This document shows positions 45,058-54,702 of a stretch of 64,000 bases of DNA, in pieces. The stretch spans positions 3,710,501-3,774,500 of the forward strand of contig NZ_OY762614.1 of NCBI RefSeq assembly GCF_963666145.1. The letters run 5' to 3'. Numbering within the stretch: position 1 is the stretch's first letter; every line of letters starts with the position of its first letter. Under the pieces are notes generated by a model that had not been told where the DNA came from, did no database searches, and saw only the letters and a program-made list of their open reading frames with translations. The stretch is from an uncultured Desulfobacter sp. Its GTDB lineage: Bacteria; Desulfobacterota; Desulfobacteria; Desulfobacterales; Desulfobacteraceae. The position numbers and the translations under genes were made by a program.

Positions 45058-46356
45058 ATGTCAGATCCAGGTTCTGAAAATTCTTCCGCCAAAGAGATCC
45101 GGCTTATTATCCGGCCGGAAGATGCTGAATTGGTTGCCGTCCGGGTTCGGGACGCATTAGCGCCCGATCCGGTGCCGCCGGCGGGGATGTTGTCCCGGCT
45201 CAAGACGGTTCACACCGCCGTTACCGGTTATTGGATCTGGATCAGTCTGATTTTTTTTATTCTGGCCTGGGTTTTCCTCGGGGCAAGTCCCCTGTACCCG
45301 GTTAAAAAATGGGCGGCTGCTTCAAGGGAACTGGATGCCAAGCTTGCTCAGTTTGAATTTCAGGAGGAATTGTCCCGGCGCTATTTGACCCTTGGGAATA
45401 GTTTTTTGGACAGTGGCCATCTGAAAGACGCCAAATGCGCCTTTGACCAGGCCCTGAAGATGAATCCCAACAGCCGGGAGGCCGAGTACGGGATCATGAA
45501 GTCCTGTCTGCTGACCGACTCTGCCGCAGGCCAGCTGGATCCCGAGGTCATGGGCCGGCGCATCGCCCTGCTGGAAGAAAGTGACCCTCCCAAAAAGGAT
45601 GGTGACAAGGACGCCCACGTGGCCTATGCCAAAGCCAGACTTTTGCGCCTGCAGGGGGAAAAAAGCAATGTTATCCGGCCTCTGCTGGAGAGAGCGGTCA
45701 AATCGCGGCCCTCCTTTGCCGCGGCCTACGGGGAACTGGGCCTTCTGGCCCTGGAACAGAACGATAAGGTTTCAGCCATTGATGCATTTACAAAGGGCCA
45801 TACCCTTGCCCCCCATGATCCCTTCTACATGGGATTACTGGGCCATACCCACGGGAAAAAAGGTGATACCAAAACAGCCCTGGAATGGGTGACAAAGGCA
45901 TACCGGCAGGACCCGGAGATTTTTACGGGATTTCTGGAACGTGCCCGGGTTAATTTGATCTACGCCGGTAAATTCAAATGGGTGGCAGGGGCCTGTAAGG
46001 GGCTTCCGGAACGGTATGAAGCAGCCGGCCTTTCCCAAAAGGATAAAAATACAACGGGATATTCTGTCCGGTATAAGGGCCGTTCTCATGACATTGCGAG
46101 CTGGAATGCCAAGAAAGCCTACTGCGCCCAGCTGGGTCTGCTGGCCGCCTATTTCAGGGACGGGCCGGGGAACGACACTGCCCTGATCGAACAACAGCTT
46201 GAACAGATTTGGGATACGGCGCTTGAGGGCAGGCATGCCCTGCCGATCTTTCTGATCCATGACCTGGAAGAGATGGAAGGCTGCAATGCCCCTGGGTTTC
46301 AAAAATTTAAATCCGATATCCGGCGGTTGAAGGCCTTTGCAGCAGGGCTGCAATAA
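45058..46356 (+). CDS. Membrane-anchored TPR protein
   Basis: Not assigned to a named family. From ATG 45058 a charged cytoplasmic N-terminus of about 60 residues precedes one membrane helix (YWIWISLIFFILAWVFLGASPLY, about residues 60-82). The rest, probably periplasmic, carries tetratricopeptide repeats: RYLTLGNSFLDSGHLKDAKCAFDQALKMNPNS near 115, AAYGELGLLALEQNDKVSAIDAFTKGHTLAPHD near 225 and MGLLGHTHGKKGDTKTALEWVTKAYRQDPE near 258. A TTG start at 44959 would add 33 residues but has no ribosome site. It lies 26 bp before the WD40-caspase gene, so the two are likely cotranscribed and may act together. Confidence 0.75.
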   Translation: MSDPGSENSSAKEIRLIIRPEDAELVAVRVRDALAPDPVPPAGMLSRLKTVHTAVTGYWIWISLIFFILAWVFLGASPLYPVKKWAAASRELDAKLAQFEFQEELSRRYLTLGNSFLDSGHLKDAKCAFDQALKMNPNSREAEYGIMKSCLLTDSAAGQLDPEVMGRRIALLEESDPPKKDGDKDAHVAYAKARLLRLQGEKSNVIRPLLERAVKSRPSFAAAYGELGLLALEQNDKVSAIDAFTKGHTLAPHDPFYMGLLGHTHGKKGDTKTALEWVTKAYRQDPEIFTGFLERARVNLIYAGKFKWVAGACKGLPERYEAAGLSQKDKNTTGYSVRYKGRSHDIASWNAKKAYCAQLGLLAAYFRDGPGNDTALIEQQLEQIWDTALEGRHALPIFLIHDLEEMEGCNAPGFQKFKSDIRRLKAFAAGLQ

Positions 46357-46381
46357 TGATTGAACACAGGAGGGAAGAACC

Positions 46382-49309
46382 ATGAGGGGAATAAGGCAAT
46401 TGAAGGCAGTGGCAATGGCGGCTATTTTGCTGACATTGGTTTCCTGTATACAGACAAAGGTAGACGCCCCCCCTGTGTCATCATCTCCTCAAAACACCCC
46501 GCCGCCTGCAACCGAGTCCCAAATCACCCGCCGGCCACTCTTGCGGATCAACACGTCCATGCACACGGCGTGCATTAACAGGATCTCGACGGATAGGGAC
46601 GGGCGCTGGGTGGTGTCGGCAAGTGATGATAAAAGTGTCCGGATCTGGGAGGGGGCCACAGGCAAATGGGTAAATACCCTTCGTCTGCCCTCGGAACCTG
46701 GGGCTGTGGGAAAGGCCTATGCTGTGGCCATCTCCCCGGACGGCCGCACCATTGCCGCAGGGGGCTTAACCGGTCGATTTTCAGGAGAGCAGAATCTTTA
46801 CACATTTGACCGGGAAAAGGCTGAAATGATTAATCGCATCAAAGGGCTTCCCAATGTGGTAAACCATTTGGCCTATTCCCGGGACGGGCGCTTTCTGGTT
46901 GCCTGCCTGGGCGGTGGCAATGGTATCCGGGTTTACCGCACGTCTGACTATACCCTGGTAAAACCGGATGGGTCCTATGGAAAAGAGAGTTATGGGGCGG
47001 ATTTTGACTGTCAGGGCCGTCTGGTCACCTCCTGTAATGATGGGTTTGTCCGTCTCTACGATGCCAAATTCAATTTGATCCGCCGGTTTGACACAAAGGG
47101 ACGCTATCCTTTTGGGGTGGCTTTTTCTCCTGACGGACGGCAGGTGGCAGTGGGATATGGTGACACCTGCGCTATTGATATCCTGGACGGGGTGACCCTG
47201 GCATACCGTTTCAGCCCCGATACCCATGGGCTGGACAATGGAGATGTCTCCACAGTGGCCTGGTCCGGTTCCCGTCTTCTGGCCGGCGGAAAATATAATG
47301 ACGGGGCCAAGGGATTGGTCATGACCTGGGACAAGCATGGCCGTGGCCGCTGGACAGCCATGCCCGCAGCCAATAATACCGTGATGGGAATACTTCCAAC
47401 GGCCGGGGGCGAGTTGCTGGTGGGTACCGGTGATCCTGCCCTGATGCGTTTGGACCCAAAGGGCAGTCTCCAATGGTTCCACGGGCCGGACAAGGCGGAT
47501 TTCCGGGGGCAGCTGGGGGACAACAGCATCCGGCTGTCAACCGACGGCGGCCGGGTTTATTTCGGATACAAAGTATGGGGAAAATCTCCGGCCGGGTTTG
47601 ATCTTTTATCCCTTGCCCTGCACCGGGATATGGATTCCGGCGATATGACAAAAGCTGACGTTGAGAGCCTTCCAATTAAGGATTGGGAAGATCAATACAA
47701 CCCCAGCCTGAATGGCCGGGCCCTTGCCCTGAAAGAATGGGAGATAGCCCGGAGCCTTGCCATTACCCCGGACCGGCAGTCCTTTGTCCTGGGAACTAAT
47801 TGGAGCCTCCGGTGGTTCAAGGCCGACGGCACCCCCCTGGCGCCTGTGGTCTCTTTATCCTCTGTTGCCTGGGCCGTCAACATCAGCCCGGACGGAAAAT
47901 GGCTGGTGGCAGGGCTTGGGGACGGGACCCTTCGCTGGTATGATTATAAGAGTCACCAGGAAAAGCTGGCTCTCTTTGTCCGGCCCGGTGACAATGCCTG
48001 GGTGGCCTGGACGCCCGAGGGTTTTTTTGCCGCAAGCCCCGGTGCCGAGGAACTGGTGGGGTACCAGCTGAACCGGGGTTTTGACCGAACCCCTGAATTT
48101 GTCTCCGGGGCCCAGATCTATGAGGCCTTTGGCCGCAGCGATCTGGTGCTGGCCAAGTTCCTAGGGGACCAGGCCCCCATTGACCGGGCCCTGGCCCAGG
48201 TCGGGGATATCAGGGCACTTTTAACCCGGGTGCGGCCGCCGGAGATTTCTCTGGCCGGCAAGGTGCCTCGGCAGATCAACGGGACCGAGCTTAAAATTCC
48301 ATTGAAAATCGTGGACCAGGGCTCTGGTATCGGCCCTGTGGAGGTGCGGGTTAACGGTGTGCTCCAGCCCCGGAAGAATTGGACGACATCGGACAGTTTC
48401 GGCATCACCCACGTCCTGGTGGATCTACCCCCGGATCAGGATTCAACCCTGGAGCTCCAGGCATCTTCTTCTTCTGAAAAAGGCAAGATTGATTCCAAAG
48501 CATTGACCTTCAACGTCCGGTCGCTTCAGTCCGGCCCGGTAGAGCGGCCGACCCTGCACTGCCTGGCCATCGGGATTGGAGATTACAAGGATTCAACCCT
48601 TCACCTCGATTATCCCGAGGATGATGTCCTTGGGTTGCAACGCTGTCTTTACACCCACAGCAGAGAACTGTTTCAACATGTGGACAATATTCCACCGCTG
48701 ATCAACGCCGGCAAAGCGGAGATTCTCAAGGCATTTAAGGCATCCTATGATGTCAACAAAGAGGATGTCTTTATCCTCTACCTCTCCGGCCACGGCATGG
48801 CCATGGACGGAAAATTTTACTTTCTGCCCGCGGATTTTATTTTCAGGGATGACACATCCCTGGAAACCTGCGCCATTACCCAGGATCATTTAATCAATTT
48901 TGTAGCCGGCATACCGGTGAGCAAACTGGTGGTCATTATTGATGCCTGTAACGCCGGTGCTGCATTCCAGGGATTTTCAAACTTTCTGGCCTTTAACACC
49001 AAAGGCGTTGAGGATAAGACCGCCATTGCCCGGTTTATGAAAACCACGGGGCGTGCTGTTTTCTATGCCTCGGGCAAAGACAAACCCGCCCTGGAGGGAT
49101 ACAAAGGCAACAGCCTGTACACCGGGGTGATGATAGAGGGACTGGAAGGCAAGGCTGCCGGAGCAGACAATGAGGTAACCCTCAGCGAACTTAAAGTCTA
49201 TCTGGATGACATGGTGCCCAAGGTCAGCAAAAAGATGTTCGGCATAAAAGTTTTCCCCATGGGCGGCATCCACTCCGACCATCCCATTCCCATCTCACGG
49301 GTTCCCTAA
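46382..49309 (+). CDS. WD40 beta-propeller and caspase-like (C14) lipoprotein
   Basis: Large envelope protein (975 aa). Signal peptide with lipobox LVSC at about residue 21 makes it a lipoprotein. Residues about 55-560 hold WD40-like blades, for example CINRISTDRDGRWVVSASDD, GVAFSPDGRQVAVGYGD and VNISPDGKWLVAGLGDGTLRWYD. A beta-sandwich-like stretch follows (VEVRVNGVLQPRKNW). The C-terminal caspase p20-type domain starts near 720 (LAIGIGDYKDSTLHLDYPEDDV) and has catalytic His804 in YLSGHG and Cys856 in IIDACNAGA, so the dyad is intact. AGGAGG precedes the ATG. Upstream TPR protein is probably its partner; a strong hairpin follows. Substrate and trigger unknown. Confidence 0.9.
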   Translation: MRGIRQLKAVAMAAILLTLVSCIQTKVDAPPVSSSPQNTPPPATESQITRRPLLRINTSMHTACINRISTDRDGRWVVSASDDKSVRIWEGATGKWVNTLRLPSEPGAVGKAYAVAISPDGRTIAAGGLTGRFSGEQNLYTFDREKAEMINRIKGLPNVVNHLAYSRDGRFLVACLGGGNGIRVYRTSDYTLVKPDGSYGKESYGADFDCQGRLVTSCNDGFVRLYDAKFNLIRRFDTKGRYPFGVAFSPDGRQVAVGYGDTCAIDILDGVTLAYRFSPDTHGLDNGDVSTVAWSGSRLLAGGKYNDGAKGLVMTWDKHGRGRWTAMPAANNTVMGILPTAGGELLVGTGDPALMRLDPKGSLQWFHGPDKADFRGQLGDNSIRLSTDGGRVYFGYKVWGKSPAGFDLLSLALHRDMDSGDMTKADVESLPIKDWEDQYNPSLNGRALALKEWEIARSLAITPDRQSFVLGTNWSLRWFKADGTPLAPVVSLSSVAWAVNISPDGKWLVAGLGDGTLRWYDYKSHQEKLALFVRPGDNAWVAWTPEGFFAASPGAEELVGYQLNRGFDRTPEFVSGAQIYEAFGRSDLVLAKFLGDQAPIDRALAQVGDIRALLTRVRPPEISLAGKVPRQINGTELKIPLKIVDQGSGIGPVEVRVNGVLQPRKNWTTSDSFGITHVLVDLPPDQDSTLELQASSSSEKGKIDSKALTFNVRSLQSGPVERPTLHCLAIGIGDYKDSTLHLDYPEDDVLGLQRCLYTHSRELFQHVDNIPPLINAGKAEILKAFKASYDVNKEDVFILYLSGHGMAMDGKFYFLPADFIFRDDTSLETCAITQDHLINFVAGIPVSKLVVIIDACNAGAAFQGFSNFLAFNTKGVEDKTAIARFMKTTGRAVFYASGKDKPALEGYKGNSLYTGVMIEGLEGKAAGADNEVTLSELKVYLDDMVPKVSKKMFGIKVFPMGGIHSDHPIPISRVP

Positions 49310-49324
49310 TCGTCTGTTTCTCCA

Positions 49325-49371
49325 TTGATGGATCGAAGGCATTTTCATGGGGCTGCCTGTCGATTCATCAA
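49325..49371 (+). terminator. Long hairpin after the WD40-caspase gene
   Basis: TTGATGGATCGAAGGCA (49325-49341) pairs with TGCCTGTCGATTCATCAA (49354-49371) apart from one mismatch and one bulged base. No T-run follows, so it is either a weak terminator or an RNA-stabilising 3' end. Confidence 0.5.
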
Positions 49372-49573
49372 TTATCCAACAGAGACTAAGCTGTATTATC
49401 CTCAAAATTATGATAACATAATCCCGGTGTTTGATGTTTTAAGCTTTTTTTCGGATGGTGTGTTCCTTGCATATGTTCCTGTCCAAAGGCTGATATAGGC
49501 TTGATGTATGGAATCGTTACCGAAAATTAGGACAACCAATGTTTAACCTGACGGGGTTAATCAGGAGGATAAA

Positions 49574-50257
49574 ATGAAAAATCAATATGTGAAATCTTTA
49601 ACCCTGATCGTTCTGATGTGTTGGGGTTTAATTACCATGCTGCCGGCCCTAACATGGGCGGAGCCATGGCATCACCCCGAGTCTCGGCAGGATTGGGATG
49701 GCCATAGAGGAGACCACGACCGCAGATCAAAGGATCATCCGGCGTTTGTGCATATTCCGCCCGGCAGCCAAAAGGTCCGGCACCGGGGGGATAACTATTA
49801 TTTTCACCGGGGCCATTTCTACAGGCATGGACCCCAGGGCTATTTCTGGGTACAACCGCCAATAGGCATTATTTCCTACAGCCTTCCGGCCGCCGCTATC
49901 ACGGTGTTGATCGGGGGTTTAACCTATTATGTGTATGACGACGTGTATTACAGAAGGGTACCGGCCGGATATCAGGTGGTACAGGTGCCTATCCGGACAA
50001 CCACCGTTGTGCAGCCCCCTGTCTTACCCGTAAATCCGGCCGTTTCCGGAACCCAGGTTGTCGTGGCGGCCAAAATTCTTAATGTCCGGTCCGGTCCGGG
50101 AATAAATCATGGCGTGTTGACCCAAACTTATATGGGCAATGTTCTGATCGTCCAGGGCAGTTCGGCTGACTGGTATTATGTCCGGCTTCCTGATAATACC
50201 TATGGCTGGGTTATGAAATCCTTAGTGACCCTGACCGGAAACGGGGCGCAAGGATAA
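49574..50257 (+). CDS. Exported protein with DUF6515-like region and SH3b domain
   Basis: Signal peptide (about residues 1-29, ending TWA-EP) followed by a His/Asp/Arg-rich segment and a Tyr/His-rich region (DNYYFHRGHFYRHGPQGYFWVQPP) typical of DUF6515-like exported proteins. A hydrophobic stretch with Gly (ITVLIGGLTYYVYDDVYYRRV) may insert in the membrane. The C-terminus is a bacterial SH3 domain (AKILNVRSGPGINHGVLTQTYMGNVLIVQG...GWVMKSLV, about 160-222), usually binding peptidoglycan. AGGAGG precedes the ATG. It has its own 264-bp upstream region; relation to the caspase gene is positional only. Confidence 0.8.
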   Translation: MKNQYVKSLTLIVLMCWGLITMLPALTWAEPWHHPESRQDWDGHRGDHDRRSKDHPAFVHIPPGSQKVRHRGDNYYFHRGHFYRHGPQGYFWVQPPIGIISYSLPAAAITVLIGGLTYYVYDDVYYRRVPAGYQVVQVPIRTTTVVQPPVLPVNPAVSGTQVVVAAKILNVRSGPGINHGVLTQTYMGNVLIVQGSSADWYYVRLPDNTYGWVMKSLVTLTGNGAQG

Positions 50258-50395
50258 GTATCCTTATTGCTACAGGCGTTTTTTGAACGCAACGCCTTAC
50301 ATGATAGGTGTTGCAGAAAAATTTGTAACCCAGATCACCAAAAGGTTACAATTTTTTTGCCTCTGGATGGGGTGGAACAATGGAAGGAACAGCGC

Positions 50396-51223
50396 ATGCC
50401 ACAATCATTTGTCAGTAAAGTTCAGGAATGTGCCAAATTTATACAGGAGCGCATACCGGTTAAGCCTGTTGTGGGCATGATAACGGGCACAGGTCTTTCC
50501 GACACGTTGACGGATCTGCAGGTCAACCAGGTGTTCCCCTATGCGGGGCTGCCCCATTTCCCCCAGGCCACGGTGGACAGTCACAAGGGGTGTCTTGTCC
50601 AGGGAACGCTTAGCGGTAGGGAAATGCTTGTTTTCCAGGGACGGATACATCTGTATGAGGGGTATTCCCCGCAGCTTGTCACCTTTCCGGTACGGCTGCT
50701 CCAGGCCCTGGGGGTGCCCGTGCTTATCCTCACCAATGCAGCCGGCGGCATCAATCTGGATTTCAGTGCCGGAGATATCATGCTCATCCGGGATCATATC
50801 AACCTCACCGGGAAAAATCCCCTGGCAGGGCCCCACGAGGAGTCCTGGGGGCTTCGGTTTCCGGATATGACCCGGGTGTATGACACGGATCTGGAACGGC
50901 TTGCCGTTGGCGTTGCTGATCGGGAAAATGTCCAGTTAAACTCCGGAATCTATGCAGGGCTATTGGGCCCAAGCCTTGAGACCCCTGCCGAGACACGGTT
51001 TTTGAAAAATATCGGAGCCGATGCCGTGGGGTTTTCCACGGTAATGGAGGCCATTGCCGGGGTTCATGCCGGTATGAAAATTCTGGGACTTTCCCTGATT
51101 ACCAATATCAATAATCCTGATCGGCCCGAGCAGACCACCCTGGAAGCTGTGGTCGAGACGGCTGCAAAGGCCTCCGAGAAATTGAACCGGATCATTACCG
51201 GTGTGGTCGGCCAAATAGCGTAA
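50396..51223 (+). CDS. Purine nucleoside phosphorylase (trimeric NP-I/PNP family)
   Basis: Phosphorolysis of inosine/guanosine-type nucleosides to base and ribose 1-phosphate in purine salvage. The family motifs are visible: MITGTGLSDTL near residue 28, the phosphate/substrate segment GRIHLYEGYS near 85, LTNAAGGIN near 115, GPSLETPAETRFLKNIGADAVGFSTVMEAI near 195 and SLITNINN near 240. ATG 50396 is chosen because GGAAGG lies eight bases upstream; an upstream in-frame extension looks random. Length 275 is normal. A DHH phosphoesterase follows after 41 bp. Confidence 0.92.
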   Translation: MPQSFVSKVQECAKFIQERIPVKPVVGMITGTGLSDTLTDLQVNQVFPYAGLPHFPQATVDSHKGCLVQGTLSGREMLVFQGRIHLYEGYSPQLVTFPVRLLQALGVPVLILTNAAGGINLDFSAGDIMLIRDHINLTGKNPLAGPHEESWGLRFPDMTRVYDTDLERLAVGVADRENVQLNSGIYAGLLGPSLETPAETRFLKNIGADAVGFSTVMEAIAGVHAGMKILGLSLITNINNPDRPEQTTLEAVVETAAKASEKLNRIITGVVGQIA

Positions 51224-51264
51224 TATAAATTAATTTAAGTCGCGTTTAAACAAGAGGAAATACC

Positions 51265-52161
51265 ATGAGAATCGTCACCCGTCCTGATTTTGACGGCATT
51301 GTATGTGCAGTTCTGCTGCGCCAAGCCCTGGAACCGTCTTTACCCATACACTGGATAGAGCCCAATGCCATTCAGTCTGGGACCGCTGATATACAGGATG
51401 GTGACATCCTTGCCAATCTGCCCTGGCATCCCCATGCCCATTTATGGTTTGATCACCATGTTTCCAATGAATCTGCCCAGGGGGCACCCGGCGCCTTTGA
51501 GGTTGCGCCCTCCGCCGCCCGTGTGATTTATAAGTATTATAAACGGCAAAATCTTCTGGACAGCCGGTTTGATGAACTGGTGGCGCAGACCGATATGATT
51601 GATTCTGCCGATCTGACACGGGAACAGGTCATTGCCCCGGAGGACTATCCTTATCTGCTTTTGTCCATGACCCTTAAAAATAAAGATTTTCAAGATATTT
51701 CCTATTGGAATCGCCTGGTTGAAATGCTCAGAAACATTGATATCGAAGCCATATTAAAAGACCCCGAGGTGGATCTTCGGTGCCGGGAAGTCATTGAGGA
51801 AAACAAGGCATTTAAATATTACCTGGAAACCTACACCACCATGGTGGACCGCATTTCCGTGACCGATTTCAGAAGTCTTGAAAAGGTTCCGTCGGGTAAC
51901 CGGTTTTTAACCTATTCGCTGTTTGCCGATTCCGTTGCCAGTGTCAAGATCCGGTATGCCGGACCGGAAAAACAACAGGTGCTGCTCAGCGTTGGGCATA
52001 GTATTTTTAATCCTGAATGCCGGGTGAACGTGGGCGCCATGCTTTCCCGGTACGGCGGCGGCGGTCATTTCGGCGCTGGCGGATGCACCCTGGATGCCCG
52101 GGATGCCCAGGAAAAAATTGACGAAATTTTGGATATTTTAAAAGCCAACCAGGATCAGTAA
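51265..52161 (+). CDS. DHH/DHHA1-family phosphoesterase
   Basis: Metal-dependent phosphodiesterase of the group containing NrnA (nanoRNA/pAp phosphatase) and exopolyphosphatases. N-terminal RPDFDGIVCAVLL supplies metal-binding Asp residues, and WFDHHVSNES near residue 72 is the DHH motif. The C-terminal DHHA1 domain ends with the glycine-rich GGGGHFGAGGC near residue 270, which binds the nucleotide phosphate. Length 298. AAGAGGAA precedes the ATG. Cotranscribed with the nucleoside phosphorylase, which suits a role in nucleotide turnover. A 26-bp perfect hairpin ends the operon. Confidence 0.88.
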   Translation: MRIVTRPDFDGIVCAVLLRQALEPSLPIHWIEPNAIQSGTADIQDGDILANLPWHPHAHLWFDHHVSNESAQGAPGAFEVAPSAARVIYKYYKRQNLLDSRFDELVAQTDMIDSADLTREQVIAPEDYPYLLLSMTLKNKDFQDISYWNRLVEMLRNIDIEAILKDPEVDLRCREVIEENKAFKYYLETYTTMVDRISVTDFRSLEKVPSGNRFLTYSLFADSVASVKIRYAGPEKQQVLLSVGHSIFNPECRVNVGAMLSRYGGGGHFGAGGCTLDARDAQEKIDEILDILKANQDQ

Positions 52162-52170
52162 CAATTAGAG

Positions 52171-52226
52171 ATTAAACGAAAAGCCACCCATCTGCAGCGT
52201 TGCAGATGGGTGGCTTTTCGTTTAAT
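52171..52226. terminator. Perfect 26-bp hairpin between convergent genes
   Basis: Left arm 52171-52196 and right arm 52201-52226 are exact reverse complements with a GCGT loop. It sits between two converging genes and can stop transcription from either side. Its arm (AACGAAAAGCCACCCATCTGC) is closely related to the outer arm of the palindrome at 29078-29196, so it is also a copy of a dispersed repeat. Confidence 0.8.
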
Positions 52227-52240
52227 GACACGGTTTGTGT

Positions 52241-53317
52241 TCATGCATCAAATTGTTTGACTTTGTTTTTGATGGAACCGTTGTCAGCAGCTTCCATGAA
52301 TTCGTATCCCAACACCCTGCACATGTCAGCAGCTTTGTTCCAGGCTGCAATTCTTTCATAATCCCGACCCATGAGCCGGATAAAATCCTGACGGTCCGGG
52401 ATTCGCCCAAAGGGCAGGGTGGAGACAAATTCGGGCGACGGCGCCAAAAGAATGATTCGGTCCACGGCCTTTCCTTTTAGTCTTCGGCCGGCAAATTTTT
52501 TATCAAACCATCCGGGGGTTAATGCCGTATAAAAGTGGGGATACAGGATAAAACCCGTTTGTTCAGGGTTCAGGGTAAATGCCGGGTGGTAATCCAGAAG
52601 TCCGCCGTCCCGGTAAGTGCCTTCGGGTGCGCCCGGGATATCGGTCACCCCCGCCATGACCATGGGAATGGAGCCTGAAGCCAGAAGTGCCTTGGAAAAA
52701 TTGTTGCGGTCAAGGGGGACGGCTGTCGTGGGAAAATTGTTTTCTTCAAGTATCCCGGTGTCGTATTGGGGGTGGTGAAACAGTACCCGCTCAAAACAAA
52801 ATCGCTGAAGTTTTCTGGATATCGCATTCAGGGCAAAGGCCTGCCCTATGCCCATGGCCTGGACAGAACTGTGTTGTGATCCAATGGGCCCTTTGCATCG
52901 GGTCGCTGAAAATCCGATGCGAATCCATGGATGGTCCAATATTTCATCAATGGCCTGGTGTGTGAGAAATTCATTCATGATGCGCCGGGTTTCTCTGGCG
53001 ATCTGGGCTGCCTTCACCCCGCCCTTATAATGTTGATGGATATAAGCGCGTTTGAGCCGGTCAAAGGCTTCCCGGCAGTCGGTTTGGGCTGCCGCGGCAA
53101 ATTTCCATGCCCCGACAGAGGTGCCGAACAGGTGCAAGGGCCGTGTCCGGCCTGAAAACCACTGGGAGAAAATGGCGGAGTCAAGGCCGTAAATACTGAG
53201 CCATTTGGCTGCGCCTGATGCCCCGAGCATGGCATCAATATCGTCAGGTGAAAGGCCGTTTTCTTTGATGTGCCGGTAGGCTGTCCGGCCGGCAAGGATG
53301 GTGAGATTTTCTGACAT
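52241..53317 (-). CDS. Patatin-like phospholipase family protein
   Basis: Predicted lipid acyl hydrolase with a Ser-Asp dyad. The oxyanion-hole region reads MLGASGAAKWLSIYGLD near residue 30, the nucleophile elbow G-T-S-V-G-A-W is near residue 65, and the catalytic Asp is in TYRDGGLLDYH near residue 235. Length 358. There is no signal peptide or membrane anchor, so it is probably cytoplasmic. It is convergent with the DHH gene and divergent from the LysE-type gene. Physiological substrate unknown. Confidence 0.85.
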   Translation of the reverse strand: MSENLTILAGRTAYRHIKENGLSPDDIDAMLGASGAAKWLSIYGLDSAIFSQWFSGRTRPLHLFGTSVGAWKFAAAAQTDCREAFDRLKRAYIHQHYKGGVKAAQIARETRRIMNEFLTHQAIDEILDHPWIRIGFSATRCKGPIGSQHSSVQAMGIGQAFALNAISRKLQRFCFERVLFHHPQYDTGILEENNFPTTAVPLDRNNFSKALLASGSIPMVMAGVTDIPGAPEGTYRDGGLLDYHPAFTLNPEQTGFILYPHFYTALTPGWFDKKFAGRRLKGKAVDRIILLAPSPEFVSTLPFGRIPDRQDFIRLMGRDYERIAAWNKAADMCRVLGYEFMEAADNGSIKNKVKQFDA

Positions 53318-53471
53318 GAGTGGACCTTATTTTATTGTTGTAATATCCTTATCTTCATGGGGGGTCCCCTGGGAATATTAAGTTTTGGGGCCTAAAAACA
53401 GCAAATGTCCATGTGCGATCCCAACAGGCATCTATAAAATAGTACCAGGACAATATCATAAGGATGTGGAG

Positions 53472-54095
53472 ATGGAAATTAAATACCTGCTTAAAGGCAT
53501 CGTCATCGGCGTTTCCATTGCTGCGCCGGTTGGCCCCATAGGTTTTTTGTGCATCAAAAGGAGTTTGACCCATGGTTTTCGTGCAGGGCTTGTTACGGGA
53601 TTGGGTGCAGCCACGGCAGATGCCTTTTACGGATTGATTGCAGGCTTTTCCCTGACATTTATTACCGATTTTCTATTGGGTATGAAAATATGGCTGCATG
53701 TCATGGGTGGATTGTTTTTGTGCTTTCTGGGGCTGCAGACATTGAAAAAAAGGGCATTGGAATCTCAAGATTCAAATGCCGCCTTTTCAGGATATGTCCG
53801 AGCGTATGTCTCAACGTTGTTGCTTACCCTGACCAACCCCATGACCATTATGGCGTTTATGGGCATATTTGTTGGTCTTGGCATTGGTTTGAAACATAAC
53901 AACGGGTATGCCGCATCGACTATGCTTGTAATTGGTGTATTCGCAGGTTCGTCGCTGTGGTGGACAGTCCTTGCGTCTGCAAGTGCAAGAGCAGGCAAAC
54001 GCCTTAATCGTGAAATGACGGAAAAGACAAACATGGTGGCGGGCATGATTTTGATTGTTTTCGGGGTTTGGATTTTGAGGGGTGTCGTTGTCTGA
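53472..54095 (+). CDS. LysE-family exporter (RhtB type)
   Basis: Inner-membrane amino-acid or metabolite exporter with six hydrophobic helices. The opening YLLKGIVIGVSIAAPVGPIGFLCIKRSLTHGFRAGLVTGLGAATADAFYG is diagnostic, as is LTNPMTIMAFMGIF near residue 120. ATG 53472 follows TGTGGAG; longer in-frame starts add a non-hydrophobic leader. Length 207 is typical. An isochorismatase-like gene follows 67 bp later. Confidence 0.9.
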   Translation: MEIKYLLKGIVIGVSIAAPVGPIGFLCIKRSLTHGFRAGLVTGLGAATADAFYGLIAGFSLTFITDFLLGMKIWLHVMGGLFLCFLGLQTLKKRALESQDSNAAFSGYVRAYVSTLLLTLTNPMTIMAFMGIFVGLGIGLKHNNGYAASTMLVIGVFAGSSLWWTVLASASARAGKRLNREMTEKTNMVAGMILIVFGVWILRGVVV

Positions 54096-54162
54096 TTCAT
54101 ATCTTAGCCAAAACAAGTTCGTGAGTTTAAGAGGCAATAAAAAATAATGGAGGCGCAGGAAT

Positions 54163-54702
54163 ATGCTTGACATTGAAAATACCGTTTTGTTGATTGTTGA
54201 TATTCAAGGGAAATTGGCACACTTGATGGATAGAAAAGCGTTTTTGTTTCAAAATGTCCAAAAGCTGATCAAAGGGGCTCAGATTTTAGGCGTTCCGATT
54301 CTCTGGGTAGAGCAAAATCCCCTGGGATTGGGGCCGACAATTCCTGAAATCGCAAGCCTGTTGCCGGATATTGAACCCATCAGCAAAATGACCTTCAGCA
54401 GTTGCCGCAATGATGGCTTTGTGCAGGCGCTGAGCGCTCTGGATCGCAAACAAGTATTGATTTCAGGTATTGAGACGCATATCTGTGTCTATCAGACAGC
54501 CGCAGATCTCGTCGATACGGGGTATGAGGTCTACGCTGTGGCCGATGCCGTATCGTCAAGAACGCTGGAAAATAAAGAGATCGGGTTGCAGAAAATGAGA
54601 GATTCCGGTGTCGGTTTGACAAGCGTAGAAACCGCATTGTTTGAACTGCTTAAAGTCGCTGAGGGCGATCAGTTCAGGGAGATTATCAGAATTGTAAAGT
54701 AA
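54163..54702 (+). CDS. Isochorismatase-like cysteine hydrolase
   Basis: Member of the isochorismatase superfamily (YcaC-like). The catalytic triad is visible: Asp13 in LLIVDIQGKL, Lys in ISKMTFSSC near residue 75, and Cys108 in GIETHICVYQT after the characteristic cis-peptide region. Length 179 is standard. Members hydrolyse amides such as nicotinamide or carbamoyl compounds; substrate here unknown. ATG 54163 is preceded by GGAGG. It follows the LysE-type exporter in the same direction. Confidence 0.9.
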   Translation: MLDIENTVLLIVDIQGKLAHLMDRKAFLFQNVQKLIKGAQILGVPILWVEQNPLGLGPTIPEIASLLPDIEPISKMTFSSCRNDGFVQALSALDRKQVLISGIETHICVYQTAADLVDTGYEVYAVADAVSSRTLENKEIGLQKMRDSGVGLTSVETALFELLKVAEGDQFREIIRIVK

